From: CAYFNF01 sp964344485 | GTDB lineage: Bacteria > Patescibacteriota > Patescibacteriia > UBA9570 > XYC2-FULL-38-9 | Assembly (NCBI GenBank): GCA_964344485.1 | Contig: CAYFNF010000007.1 | Coordinates: 1-43,086, forward strand | Reading direction: 5' to 3' | DNA: 43,086 bases | In this document: piece by piece, positions 16,692 to 25,675 of the stretch | Layout of the letters: each line of letters opens with the position of its first letter | How positions within the stretch are numbered: position 1 is the first letter of the stretch | Made by a program: the position numbers and the translations under genes | The notes under the pieces: model-generated | The model's input: the letters and a program-made list of their open reading frames with translations, nothing else | The model's database searches: none | What the model was told of the DNA's origin: nothing

Positions 16692-17738
16692 TCATGGATA
16701 ATACTGTGATTTCTTCTGAAGATGCTCTTGATAGGTGTTAGAAAATTTCGCTGTCCCCTCGGGCGTGGTTAAAAAGTAGTAGTACTCTGTCTCGGTCGGA
16801 TTGAGTACAGCGGTAATCGAATTCAAACTAGGATTACAGATCGGTCCAGGAGGCAATCCCTTATACTTATACGTATTATACTCTGACTCTACTTCCAAGT
16901 CTTCATACGTGGGCTGCGTGGTTTTCTTCTTAGTCACGTAATTCACTGTAGCATCTGATTGTAATGGATACCCGTCCTCTAAACGCTGCAAGAAGATACC
17001 AGCACCGATCTTTCTCTCTTCTGACGTGCGCAACTCCTTCTCTACAATGCTCGCAAGTGTCACGACTTCATATAATGAATACCCAGACTGCTTCACTTGC
17101 GTTTGAATTTCAGGAGTGATCTTCTCTTCCATGTTCGCTAACATCTTTTCTATCACATCCTCGCTCGAACGTCCGGTATAGATATAATAGGAATCTGGAT
17201 ATAAGAACCCTTCCCATGTAGTGTTATCTGGCTTGCCGTCTAATAAGAATGAATCTTCTTCCACTAGTGCATTATTCTTTAGCGCATTCTCAAAATCAGA
17301 AACATTAATATCATCTTGAACCAACGCTGTTTGCACTTGATCGCTTGTCCATCCTTCAGGGAATGTGATAAAGACCTCTTCCCCGCTCCCAACACCGCTC
17401 TTTAATTGTCGCGTTATCTCGACTACAGATGAATTCTCTGGAATCTTATATACTCCTGCTTGCAGCTCATCTCTGCTGCCGGTTATCACTACATATGTCA
17501 TAAATGCAAGAGAGTTGTTCATCACTTCTGACTTTTCCAGTGTCGCAGCGATAAAACGTAGTCCGTTTCCTGGAGGAATAACTACTCGCTTCTCTTCATT
17601 AGAGGGAGATGCAATCCACGGCTTATTGATGCTATAGATGAACCAAATACAAACGCATGCAATTACAAGAAGTACAACTGCAGTTACCTTGCGGCGTGGA
17701 GTGTTAATGAAATTTACTACTTGTTCTTTTCTAGCCAT
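16692..17738 (-). CDS. mltG: endolytic murein transglycosylase MltG (YceG-like)
   Basis: 348 residues with a short cytoplasmic start, one membrane helix (VTAVVLLVIACVCIWFIYSI) and a YceG domain. The catalytic Glu lies in TLASIVEKE; family motifs NRLEDGYPLQSDATVNYV-like (LQRLEDGYPLQSDATVNY) and LPPGPICNPSLNSI are intact. MltG cuts nascent glycan strands at the membrane and so sets peptidoglycan strand length. I chose the ATG at 17738 (MARKEQ) over 17771, since the longer form adds a hydrophobic, unusual N-terminus; it still overlaps the Nudix stop by 22 bases. Its neighbours uppP and manC-like fit an envelope operon. Confidence 0.92.
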   Translation of the reverse strand: MARKEQVVNFINTPRRKVTAVVLLVIACVCIWFIYSINKPWIASPSNEEKRVVIPPGNGLRFIAATLEKSEVMNNSLAFMTYVVITGSRDELQAGVYKIPENSSVVEITRQLKSGVGSGEEVFITFPEGWTSDQVQTALVQDDINVSDFENALKNNALVEEDSFLLDGKPDNTTWEGFLYPDSYYIYTGRSSEDVIEKMLANMEEKITPEIQTQVKQSGYSLYEVVTLASIVEKELRTSEERKIGAGIFLQRLEDGYPLQSDATVNYVTKKKTTQPTYEDLEVESEYNTYKYKGLPPGPICNPSLNSITAVLNPTETEYYYFLTTPEGTAKFSNTYQEHLQKKSQYYP

Positions 17739-18283
17739 TCGAATGCAAAATATAGTGATGCAACCGACCACATTACTGGAAACTCCCCTGTTTCTATCAT
17801 CTGCTTCACTTGTTGCAGAGGAATTAACTCATTATGGATAGTTTCGCGCGGTGTATCTAGCTTTCGATCACACGGACGCGCATCTGTTGCCAAGTAAATA
17901 TGATATCGATTATTTTGAGATGTGGGTGAGACAATAACGGTTTTTAGATGAACTAACGCATCAGTGGTATACCCGGTCTCTTCCTCTAGTTCGCGTATTG
18001 CTCCTTGTTCCGGTGTTTCGCCTGGCTCAATAATGCCAGCCGGAATCTCGCGAACGATCTCCTGGATTCCATGTTTATACTGTACGTTACATATCACCTC
18101 TTGCTCTGGTGTGAGAGCGACCACACCAGCGATATCAGCGCGCTCCACAACAAAATAGTCATCGATAACAGACTCATCTGGTAATTTGCACGAATCCTGC
18201 CGGACAGTAATCCATTTATTCTGTAGCACGTTCTTTGACTGCAACGTGCTCCACGGTTGTATTGGCTCTTGTTCCTGACCCAT
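17717..18283 (-). CDS. Nudix hydrolase, ADP-ribose pyrophosphatase-like
   Basis: 188 residues with a complete Nudix box (G-IIEPG-ETPEQGAIRELEEETGY). The PAGIIEPGE context and the upstream beta strands resemble ADP-ribose pyrophosphatase (NudF-like) enzymes, which split ADP-ribose or nucleotide sugars. The true substrate cannot be told. It begins one base after the manC-like stop and overlaps mltG, so it is clearly in that operon. One of three Nudix proteins in the window (also 31162-31581 and 40516-40980). Confidence 0.88.
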   Translation of the reverse strand: MGQEQEPIQPWSTLQSKNVLQNKWITVRQDSCKLPDESVIDDYFVVERADIAGVVALTPEQEVICNVQYKHGIQEIVREIPAGIIEPGETPEQGAIRELEEETGYTTDALVHLKTVIVSPTSQNNRYHIYLATDARPCDRKLDTPRETIHNELIPLQQVKQMIETGEFPVMWSVASLYFAFEWLEKNK

Positions 18284-18284
18284 A

Positions 18285-19367
18285 CTACAACACGTGCTTT
18301 TTATTTCGATCTTTTAGCTTCTGCACCATATCCTTAACCTCATGGGACTGATCCTTATTACAGATTAACAGCGCATCGTCAGTGTCAATCACTACGATGT
18401 TCTCTACGCCAATTGTTGCTATCACTTTCTCTGGCGTGGAAGTATAGAGCAAGCTATTCTCTGTCTTTATACCAACATGATCTGCGCCAACTACTACCAC
18501 GTCCTTTTCAGACTCTGAGAGCTCATCTTTCAGCCGCGCCCAATCTCCGATGTCACTCCAGCCGATATCCGCTGACATCGCAGCGATCTTCTCTGTTTTT
18601 TCAATAATAGCATAGTCCACAGCGATCTTCTCCAGCTCAGGGTAGATACGCTCAATCACCTCTTGTTGCTTGTCTGTACCAACCGCTGCCTCGATCTCAG
18701 TCAGTTGTGCATACATCTCTGGTAGGTGCTGTTCATACAGCGCGAGTATAGTAGAGACCTTCCACACAAACATATTTGCATTCCATAAGTAATTCCCCGC
18801 ATCAAGGAACTCTTGTGCCACTTCAGCAGACGGCTTCTCTTTAAACTGTTCGACTTTCCACAGATTCTTCCCTTGAATTGTATCGATCACTTCCCCGCAC
18901 TCAATGTATCCGTATCCCACGTCTGGCTGCTCTGGTTTGACTCCTAAAGGAACAATATGGTCTGGATGACGATTGACCATCTCTTCAGCCATCTGTAACA
19001 TACGTTGAAACTCTTTTGCACGGCTGACACTGTGATCTGACCCTAAACTCGCTACCACAGCATCAGGGTCATTTTTTCGGATAATCACAGACTCTAACCC
19101 GATCGCGGCAGCAGTATCTTTTCGTGCAGGTTCTATGATAATATTCTCTACTGGAAAATCAGGGTGCTGCTCTTTCACGAGCTCAGCAGAAGCAGCATTA
19201 GTTGAAATGTAGATATCTGATAGTTCAGTAATCGGCAGTACGCGCTCAATTGACTCTTGCAACATGGTCTGTTTGCTCGTCAATGCATAAAACTGTTTTG
19301 GTTGTGACTGACGACTGACTGGCCAGAGGCGTGTTCCGACCCCTCCAGCGCGAATAACAATCTTCAT
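18285..19367 (-). CDS. mannose-1-phosphate guanylyltransferase
   Basis: 360 residues of the ManC/GMP type of nucleotidyltransferase. Motifs: AGGVGTRLWPVSRQSQPKQF (GTP/Mg binding), EPARKDTAAAIGL, SLGSDHSV, VEQFKEKP and GWSDIGDWARL. It makes GDP-mannose from mannose-1-phosphate and GTP, a sugar donor for the polysaccharide glycosyltransferases at 31600-34499. There is no C-terminal isomerase domain, so it is the short, single-function form. It sits 5 bases after uppP. Confidence 0.9.
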   Translation of the reverse strand: MKIVIRAGGVGTRLWPVSRQSQPKQFYALTSKQTMLQESIERVLPITELSDIYISTNAASAELVKEQHPDFPVENIIIEPARKDTAAAIGLESVIIRKNDPDAVVASLGSDHSVSRAKEFQRMLQMAEEMVNRHPDHIVPLGVKPEQPDVGYGYIECGEVIDTIQGKNLWKVEQFKEKPSAEVAQEFLDAGNYLWNANMFVWKVSTILALYEQHLPEMYAQLTEIEAAVGTDKQQEVIERIYPELEKIAVDYAIIEKTEKIAAMSADIGWSDIGDWARLKDELSESEKDVVVVGADHVGIKTENSLLYTSTPEKVIATIGVENIVVIDTDDALLICNKDQSHEVKDMVQKLKDRNKKHVL

Positions 19368-19372
19368 ATCTC

Positions 19373-20191
19373 TTATGTTAGAAAAGTAATTAATATCACA
19401 AGTCCTGCAAGCACTAACCGATACACTGCAAATGAGTACAACGTCTTGCGAGAAAGAAACGATAATAAAAAGTGGATCGCTAGATACCCCACTATTGCAG
19501 CTGATACCATCCCGAGTAACAGAATTGGAATTTCGGTTGGTTGTATCCCTATTGTAATTAAATCAACGCCCTTTTTCAAGCCAGCGCCGAGTATCAACGG
19601 GATGGAAATCAAGAACGAAAACCGTGCTGCTTGATCGCGTTTTAATCGTGTCATCATGCCCGCAACAATAGTAATACCAGAGCGAGAGGTTCCTGGAATC
19701 AACGCAAGGATCTGCATGCATCCAATAAACAGTGCTTGTGTCCAACGCAGTGACGACAACGAATGCGTGAACAGATTCTTGCCGAACTTCTCTACGAGAA
19801 TAAATACAATTGAGACCAGGATCAACATGATAATCACCACCACCGTAGAGCGAAGATAAAGTTCAATAATATCTTCTAAAAACAGTCCAACAACTCCTGC
19901 TGGAATAATTGCGAGTACAATCAGCCAAGCTAATCGACGCTCATCTTTCTCCGAAGTATTTTGTGGAGTAACGAATGCACGCTTGATATAGGTAACACAG
20001 TCTTTCCAGAACACTGCAATAAGCGCGATCAGTGTTCCGATATGCAGTGCGACATCAAATGCTAGTTCATCAGATAGCTGTAAACTGGGTAAGAATTCAT
20101 GCAGCAACACTAAGTGCCCAGACGATGACACTGGTACAAATTCAGTGATGCCTTGGACGATTCCAAAAATTATCGCTATAATACTTTCCAT
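19373..20191 (-). CDS. uppP: undecaprenyl-diphosphatase UppP/BacA
   Basis: 272 residues, about eight membrane helices. Signature motifs GIVQGITEFVPVSSSGHLVL near the N-terminus and PGTSRSGITI in the middle are intact. The enzyme recycles undecaprenyl diphosphate to the monophosphate carrier used for peptidoglycan and polysaccharide synthesis. It heads a five-gene operon with the manC-like gene, Nudix, mltG and pyrH. Its ATG abuts the ATG of the divergent plus-strand gene (CATATG), with TGGTATAAT near 20224-20231 as a possible extended -10 in the neighbouring coding region. Confidence 0.95.
   Translation of the reverse strand: MESIIAIIFGIVQGITEFVPVSSSGHLVLLHEFLPSLQLSDELAFDVALHIGTLIALIAVFWKDCVTYIKRAFVTPQNTSEKDERRLAWLIVLAIIPAGVVGLFLEDIIELYLRSTVVVIIMLILVSIVFILVEKFGKNLFTHSLSSLRWTQALFIGCMQILALIPGTSRSGITIVAGMMTRLKRDQAARFSFLISIPLILGAGLKKGVDLITIGIQPTEIPILLLGMVSAAIVGYLAIHFLLSFLSRKTLYSFAVYRLVLAGLVILITFLT
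20153..20182 (+). promoter_or_regulatory. promoter for the DUF212 gene, inside uppP
   Basis: TTGGAC (20153-20158), 18-bp spacer and perfect TATAAT (20177-20182), only nine bases before the ATG at 20192. Transcription would start at or beside the ATG, so the mRNA is probably leaderless. Confidence 0.6.
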
Positions 20192-20644
20192 ATGACTGAA
20201 TTCTTACATACATGGCAAGTACTGATTATACCACTTGCCGTCATGATTATATCACAAGTTATCAAAGTTGTATTAGAATCCCGAAAAGAGGGTGGTTTTA
20301 AATGGAGACATCTGAACAATTACGGTGGGATGCCGTCATCTCATACCGCACTGTTTGTCTCGTTAACTCTAATTATCGGCTTTACTCAGGGGTTCTCTTC
20401 TCCGTTGTTTATTATGGCAGGTATTCTGGCGGCAGTCTTTATCCGAGATGCAGTTGGCATTCGTTGGCAGCTCGGCTTCCATGGACGAGTACTGAACCGC
20501 ATTATTAATACACTCCCGAAAGAAGATCGTGAAAAACTTCCCAAAAAACTAGAGGAGCGCCTGGGCCATACTGAAGGTGAAGCAATCGCTGGTGGTGTGC
20601 TCGGTGTGTTATTAACTATTCTATTCTACGTTCTTTTTCAGTAG
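20192..20644 (+). CDS. divergent PAP2 family protein (DUF212)
   Basis: 150 residues with about four membrane helices. Family motifs: SQVIKVVLE, GGMPSSHTALFVSL, FIRDAVGIRWQLGFHGRVLN and the C-terminal LGHTEGEAIAGGVLG. The family is distantly related to acid phosphatases of the PAP2 type. The ATG at 20192 is preferred over one at 20153, which would run into uppP. It is divergent from uppP and convergent with the gene at 21871. A role in lipid-phosphate handling next to UppP is an inference. Confidence 0.85.
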   Translation: MTEFLHTWQVLIIPLAVMIISQVIKVVLESRKEGGFKWRHLNNYGGMPSSHTALFVSLTLIIGFTQGFSSPLFIMAGILAAVFIRDAVGIRWQLGFHGRVLNRIINTLPKEDREKLPKKLEERLGHTEGEAIAGGVLGVLLTILFYVLFQ

Positions 20645-20647
20645 AGG

Positions 20648-21871
20648 TTACTGCTGCAGCACCGCGCTCGGATCGATCATCTTTCCACGCGCAACTACCT
20701 CTCCTTCAAATGATATAATCTCATTAAGATATCGCTCCTGCACCGAGCGATCTTTATGTACATCAAGAATCAATATCTGACCGTTCTGATCCACTCCGGT
20801 CACAATTCCTGCGTGTCCACTAGAAAAGAACAGAATGTCACCAAGATTATTTCGGCCTGCTGCAAGCTCATCCCCTGCTTCTAGCCGATCGGTATGATCT
20901 AGCCATGAATAGATGTTCTTTTTATTCCTACCAAAACTTGCGTCCGCTGGAGGTGATTCGTATCCTTGTGGATTCTGTTCGTAGTCTGTGCTCATTTCTA
21001 TAGTAATCGGCACACCGATTCCGTCATACAGCAACTTTATAATGTCATCGTTAGAAACAAACCCTAATCGAGATGGAATCTGTATTAACCGACCGTTGGT
21101 GACGTCGTACCACACACCGAAAAAACGTTCAGAGTGTTCAATGACCTCTTGCGCGTTTAATTTCCCATCTCCGTCACTATCTGTGTCAATGCTATTTATC
21201 ACGCCGTCCCCATCAATATCATCATCTTGATAGTTAACTACTCCGTCACTGTCGTTATCAGCGTATCTATTATTGTACGGTGCATGATAGACGTGGTTAT
21301 TCCCATAAGTAATGGCTGCCACACCTGCTGTGAACACCGTAATTAAAAGAGCAGTGGCGATGATGCGTGTTGAAGCCTTCTTGCTGAATACGCGAATTAA
21401 TACATAAAAGAAGAAGAAGCAGATGATCCCTTCAATTAAAAAGTTGATGAACAGTAGGTTTGCATTCACCAACTCAATTCCCAATCCCACCACGCCAAAG
21501 TACGACTCTGACAACGGGGAAAAAACGCGAACTTGCGAAACGATCATATCAAAAAGAACATGTGACAGCGCACCAACTGAGAATACAAGCACCGCAGCGA
21601 ACCACGCATACTTCTTTAGCAGCCAAGTGATGAGACCACCGACAAGTAGAAGCAGAACATAGGTAATAGGTGTGTGTGTAAACAGTGCACGGTGCGATGC
21701 GGTTGCATCAACGATATAGTAGTAAAAGAGATCAGCGTCTGGAAAGATCCCGCCGAGGATTCCAACGCCCCAGAGCACGTACATAGTCTTCTTTGAAAAA
21801 GAGAACTTCTTTTGTAGCGGTTTAGCGATCCACGAACAAAGAAACCCCAATGGGCCGTGTGCAAATATCAT
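20648..21871 (-). CDS. fusion: YdjM/DUF457-like membrane domain, TSP3 repeats, amidase-like domain
   Basis: 407 residues. The N-terminal half is a YdjM/DUF457-like membrane metal-dependent hydrolase domain with several helices (GGIFPDADLFYYY, SHRALFTHTP, GALSHVLFDM). Around residues 215-245 lies an Asp-rich stretch of thrombospondin type 3-like calcium-binding repeats (DNDSDGVVNYQDDDIDGDGV, DSDGDGKLN). The last 160 residues contain GDILFFSSGHAGIVTGV and resemble DUF1287 or NlpC/P60-like cell-wall hydrolases; this third assignment is tentative. The C-terminal part should be extracytoplasmic. It starts four bases before the stop side of the gene at 21876. Confidence 0.75.
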   Translation of the reverse strand: MIFAHGPLGFLCSWIAKPLQKKFSFSKKTMYVLWGVGILGGIFPDADLFYYYIVDATASHRALFTHTPITYVLLLLVGGLITWLLKKYAWFAAVLVFSVGALSHVLFDMIVSQVRVFSPLSESYFGVVGLGIELVNANLLFINFLIEGIICFFFFYVLIRVFSKKASTRIIATALLITVFTAGVAAITYGNNHVYHAPYNNRYADNDSDGVVNYQDDDIDGDGVINSIDTDSDGDGKLNAQEVIEHSERFFGVWYDVTNGRLIQIPSRLGFVSNDDIIKLLYDGIGVPITIEMSTDYEQNPQGYESPPADASFGRNKKNIYSWLDHTDRLEAGDELAAGRNNLGDILFFSSGHAGIVTGVDQNGQILILDVHKDRSVQERYLNEIISFEGEVVARGKMIDPSAVLQQ

Positions 21872-21875
21872 ACGT

Positions 21876-22199
21876 TTAAGAAAATAACTCCTGCTCTACT
21901 TCATTCCACTCTTCTGTATCTTCGTCCCAAGTAAAGATCTGTAAGTAGCTGACGGTTTCATCTTCTGAGTAGAGCTTCTCTTCGTATGACTCTGATCCAA
22001 TACGTCGTGATCCATGCACTTTTCGACCAACAGTTTTTGGCTTTGTTACATACTCTACGCGCATATATCCCATCGGACCATCAAACTCTAATACTTCAGC
22101 AGTTCCCGGAGGTGGGTCAAGCTTTTCTTCACCTTCATGCTCTATCTCATATTGCGAGGTGATGCCCCGCTTTATCTCTTCCCAGCGTTCTGGTTTCAT
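21876..22199 (-). CDS. small soluble protein, unknown
   Basis: 107 residues, acidic, no signal or membrane segment. It has clear beta-strand patterns (TAEVLEFDGPMGYMRVEYVT, VSYLQIFTWDEDTEEWNE). The family is not recognised. It lies two bases after the gene at 22202 and four bases before the gene at 21871, inside an operon of envelope proteins. Confidence 0.7.
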   Translation of the reverse strand: MKPERWEEIKRGITSQYEIEHEGEEKLDPPPGTAEVLEFDGPMGYMRVEYVTKPKTVGRKVHGSRRIGSESYEEKLYSEDETVSYLQIFTWDEDTEEWNEVEQELFS

Positions 22200-22201
22200 A
22201 A

Positions 22202-22708
22202 TTATAATTCACGAATAATTAGGCGTAGTATCTCTTCATCTGAATCAATTATTTGAAAAGAGTGCGTCTGTGTCCGCTGCATTCCTGGTACAGAAGAAAA
22301 TGTTAATCGTTCAGGTGCTTGCAGTGCAGTCGGGTCTTCAGGCACATCGGTTGGTGGCGCGCCTATTAACAATACCACGTTTGCGTGTCGCATGTGGCAG
22401 TTACTGTCAACAATGCCCTCTCCTGCGCTTTTCTCTGCAGGTTGAGAGCTGCATGGAAGCACTTCCATTGTTTCTAGTGTCACAGTCAAACCGAGTGATG
22501 AGATCGATCGTGTCTGTCCAAGATGCATGGAAACAAACTCGGATTGAGATGACTGCTCTGGTTCATCTACCTGCTCTTGTTGTTGAGTTACAGCGACCTC
22601 CTCCTCAGACGCATCATCTCGGTAGTAAAATTCATATGCAATCCCAGTAATAATTAAATCCAGAGTGATAAACCCGGCAATGAAATAAAGTAAACGTTTC
22701 TTTGTCAT
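22202..22708 (-). CDS. single-pass membrane protein, unknown
   Basis: 168 residues: one N-terminal membrane helix (LLYFIAGFITLDLIITGIAY), a Gln/Glu-rich linker and a beta-rich extracytoplasmic domain with two Cys residues (PCSS and SNCHM) that could form a disulfide. No family is recognised. The ATG is two bases after the TAA of the metallophosphoesterase gene, so translational coupling is likely. Confidence 0.7.
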   Translation of the reverse strand: MTKKRLLYFIAGFITLDLIITGIAYEFYYRDDASEEEVAVTQQQEQVDEPEQSSQSEFVSMHLGQTRSISSLGLTVTLETMEVLPCSSQPAEKSAGEGIVDSNCHMRHANVVLLIGAPPTDVPEDPTALQAPERLTFSSVPGMQRTQTHSFQIIDSDEEILRLIIREL

Positions 22709-22710
22709 AG

Positions 22711-25590
22711 TTATTGTGTTAAATATACCCCGCCAGAAAATCCGTTGTCATACGCTGAAAATGAGCCTACATTCTTTAATTTTCCGTTTCGCGGCTCATA
22801 GATCTTTACTGCTCCGCTGCCCTGTTCCCGCGCCATAATAAGCTCTTGTTTCTGGTCACTATCAATGTTTGTTAACGCTACTATAATACCATCAGAATAG
22901 CTGGATGTGAATGGTGTTTTATTAAACAGTCGCCTTAATTTCTTTCCACTTTTTTTCATAGAAAAAACTCGAACCTTGCTGCTGGTAGTACTGTCTCCGC
23001 GTTGCGCTACAATGATCTCGTGTTTGTTGTTTGCATTAATATTCCCAGCAATAATATACACCCCGCCGGTGTAGAAACGCGAAAACGCATGATGCTCTAC
23101 TGTTGTTCGCAATCGTTTCTTGCCCGGCTGATACGACAGTACTTGTAACGTTCCTCCACCGGCCCAAGAACCTACGATGATATCATCGTCTCCATCAAAA
23201 TCTACATCTCCAGTTGCGAGTGACAGCCCATTAGCCGCATCATCATGGTCTTGAAACGGTTTAGCTCCAAACCAATACCGAGCCTCGCCTTTTTTACTGA
23301 GCCACCGATAGACTTTGAGCTTTGCTTTTTGTTCGCGCGCTCCAATAATGATCTCATCGTCTCCATCATTATTCAGGTCTCCGGTTGTGACATTGACCCC
23401 GCTAGTGTAGTCCGGCGTATACGCGCGAAATGAATCTTTCTTTTTCACGTCACCGTTTTTATAGTGATAGATCTTTACGACTGCACGTTTATTCCCTTGC
23501 GGAGCAGTAATTAACTCTTGGGCACCATTGCCATCAATATCTCCAACCGCTAGTGAGACGCCTTTTTTATACGATTTGCCGAACGGGAAGACATTGCCTA
23601 TCTGTGTTCCGTCTGTCTCAAAGACTTTGACGTTTCCATTTACTCCGCTTGTTGGCACAACCGCCAATTCCTGTTCGTTATCACCATCAATATCCAGCCA
23701 CTGAGAATGAAAACCGTGCTTCAAGTCTGAGTCATACGCAAAAAATGAGGTGAGTGCGGTTCCTTTATTATTGAAGTACTGAAAGTGCGCACCTCCATCA
23801 GACGCGGGTAGCGCTCCGATATCTTCAGGGACGACCTCAGTGGTCGGTACCACTGAATACGTTCGGTCTCGCTTCTTATTCTTGTGTGTAAACTCAATCT
23901 CTCCGATGCTGCTTGCGAGTTGTGCATCAATTATATTGTTCTTCTGATAGATATGATACGATCGTCTTGGATCTAAACCAGATACGTTATACGTTAACGC
24001 TTTGCTCTTGCCTGTATGGACGGACCACTGACGCGAGTCTTTGCCCGTATCCCACTCATCAATTTCAATTGTAGATGCGGTTTTCGCTGAAGCTACTGTG
24101 AGTTCGGTCTCGAGATTCGCTGCGGTCGGAAGCTCATCAAATGATAGATAACCGTTGATATGAACTGTGTTCTCCACACCCGTTAACACCGCGGTCTGTG
24201 GCCGAACAGTAATCGACTGAGTCTCGCCAGTAGTCAACGCTAATTCTATATACGAACGCTGAATCTCCCCAACTGATGCACTCTGTATTTCGAGATACTC
24301 CCCGGTTTCTGTGACCGCATAATAGTAGTCAGACGCTACGGTGTTGATGATGGCTCGTGTCACTGGTATATCCACAGAGCTATTATTGATCAGTGATAGC
24401 GATACTGATGATTCAGAACCGTCATTCTCTTCATTGTAATCAACAGAGAGATCGAACGTTGAATAGTCTACGCGCGTATGCTCGATTCCTTGTTCTGTCA
24501 CATGCAACAGAACAAAAAAATGATCTCCATCGTAGTTATACATGGAACCACCAGCTCCGCCTGCTACTAATTGATAGAAACCACCGGAGAGTCCTGTAAT
24601 ATCAGTTTCATCTATATATGAGTAGTCGTACCCATGTGCATCACCAGTCACGATTAATTCGACCTCGTGTTCAGCAAATAGTGTACCGAGTTGCAAACGC
24701 TCATCTTGATCAATGCCCTGAGAGCTCGCCCAGTCTGGCGGCACGATCGGATGATGCATATAGACCACGATATGTGTGCTCGTGGAGTTGGTCAGTGTTT
24801 GTTCTAGCCAGGTGTATTGTTCATCTGTGAGCTCTCCTTCACTATATAAACTTTTTTCTATGGTATTGATTGCAATAAAATGTGTATTCCCGTATGTGAA
24901 ATCGTAATCTCGATCTCCGTACAACGCTGAGTAGTAGGTATCCATGTCTTGGCGGGCATCGTGATCGCCTGGGACTGGGAGTGTAGTGCCTGAGAAGTCT
25001 TGAAATACTTCATCCACTAATTCGTACTCTGCTTCATGTGCTTCTTCATCAGAGGTACTGCCTTTAATTAAATCACCGGCAATGACAGTAAACGGTAAGT
25101 TCAATACCTCAAGTTGATCCATGATCTCTACAAAGATCGGGTTTGGTGTGTCTCCACCTGACTGCGTTTGTGGATCAGCAATTGCTGCAAACCAGAAGTC
25201 TGCTGTGCTTGCGTCGTAATCCCACGGAGTGATCGTGAGTGTAGTACTTTCAGATGCTTGTAGTAATACAGAGAACGTGAGGGATGTCTCTGTGGTTGAT
25301 AGTGAAATCTGTTCTGCTGAGCTGTCTGTGACTTCATACAAGTACGGATTAAGGTTCTGGACTGTAAATTCAAATGAATCCTCTGCAGAATCGGTGTTTT
25401 GTACTTGAATGGTGCAGATTGGTGCTTTCATCCAGACAGTGGCAGAGGTGTTGTCATTTCCAGATCGCTCGAAACAACCTGAATACGAACGGTCAAATAC
25501 AGCGTATACTGGAGATGCTGTTATGAAAAAACAACAACCGAGTAATACCCCGCTGAGTATGAATATTCCTTTTTTATATATAAAACTCAC
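22711..25590 (-). CDS. secreted metallophosphoesterase with C-terminal FG-GAP-like repeats
   Basis: 959 residues from a GTG at 25590, the start that gives a signal peptide (ILSGVLLGCCFFITASPVYA). A beta domain comes first, then a calcineurin-like phosphoesterase domain at about residues 125-380 with metal-binding blocks IADPQTQ, VIAGDLI, VPGDHDA, YMHHP and VTGDAHGYD. The usual first-block His is Gln here, and the last block is spaced unusually. After more beta domains, the last 350 residues are FG-GAP/VCBS-like repeats with calcium loops (VGDIDGNGAQEL, TGDLNNDGDDEI, GDVDFDGDDDI). It is probably cell-surface or released. Substrate unknown. Confidence 0.85.
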   Translation of the reverse strand: MSFIYKKGIFILSGVLLGCCFFITASPVYAVFDRSYSGCFERSGNDNTSATVWMKAPICTIQVQNTDSAEDSFEFTVQNLNPYLYEVTDSSAEQISLSTTETSLTFSVLLQASESTTLTITPWDYDASTADFWFAAIADPQTQSGGDTPNPIFVEIMDQLEVLNLPFTVIAGDLIKGSTSDEEAHEAEYELVDEVFQDFSGTTLPVPGDHDARQDMDTYYSALYGDRDYDFTYGNTHFIAINTIEKSLYSEGELTDEQYTWLEQTLTNSTSTHIVVYMHHPIVPPDWASSQGIDQDERLQLGTLFAEHEVELIVTGDAHGYDYSYIDETDITGLSGGFYQLVAGGAGGSMYNYDGDHFFVLLHVTEQGIEHTRVDYSTFDLSVDYNEENDGSESSVSLSLINNSSVDIPVTRAIINTVASDYYYAVTETGEYLEIQSASVGEIQRSYIELALTTGETQSITVRPQTAVLTGVENTVHINGYLSFDELPTAANLETELTVASAKTASTIEIDEWDTGKDSRQWSVHTGKSKALTYNVSGLDPRRSYHIYQKNNIIDAQLASSIGEIEFTHKNKKRDRTYSVVPTTEVVPEDIGALPASDGGAHFQYFNNKGTALTSFFAYDSDLKHGFHSQWLDIDGDNEQELAVVPTSGVNGNVKVFETDGTQIGNVFPFGKSYKKGVSLAVGDIDGNGAQELITAPQGNKRAVVKIYHYKNGDVKKKDSFRAYTPDYTSGVNVTTGDLNNDGDDEIIIGAREQKAKLKVYRWLSKKGEARYWFGAKPFQDHDDAANGLSLATGDVDFDGDDDIIVGSWAGGGTLQVLSYQPGKKRLRTTVEHHAFSRFYTGGVYIIAGNINANNKHEIIVAQRGDSTTSSKVRVFSMKKSGKKLRRLFNKTPFTSSYSDGIIVALTNIDSDQKQELIMAREQGSGAVKIYEPRNGKLKNVGSFSAYDNGFSGGVYLTQ

Positions 25591-25637
25591 AGAAGTGGTG
25601 TCGTTATTTCATTACACACCATACCATATCTGATGAA

Positions 25638-25672
25638 ATAAAAAAAGCACCCGAGTCCTCCATCAGGGGTGC
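25638..25672 (-). terminator. intrinsic terminator after guaB1
   Basis: GCACCC and GGGTGC (25667-25672 and 25647-25652) close a hairpin followed by seven T on the minus strand, just past the stop codon. Confidence 0.85.
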
Positions 25673-25675
25673 GCG

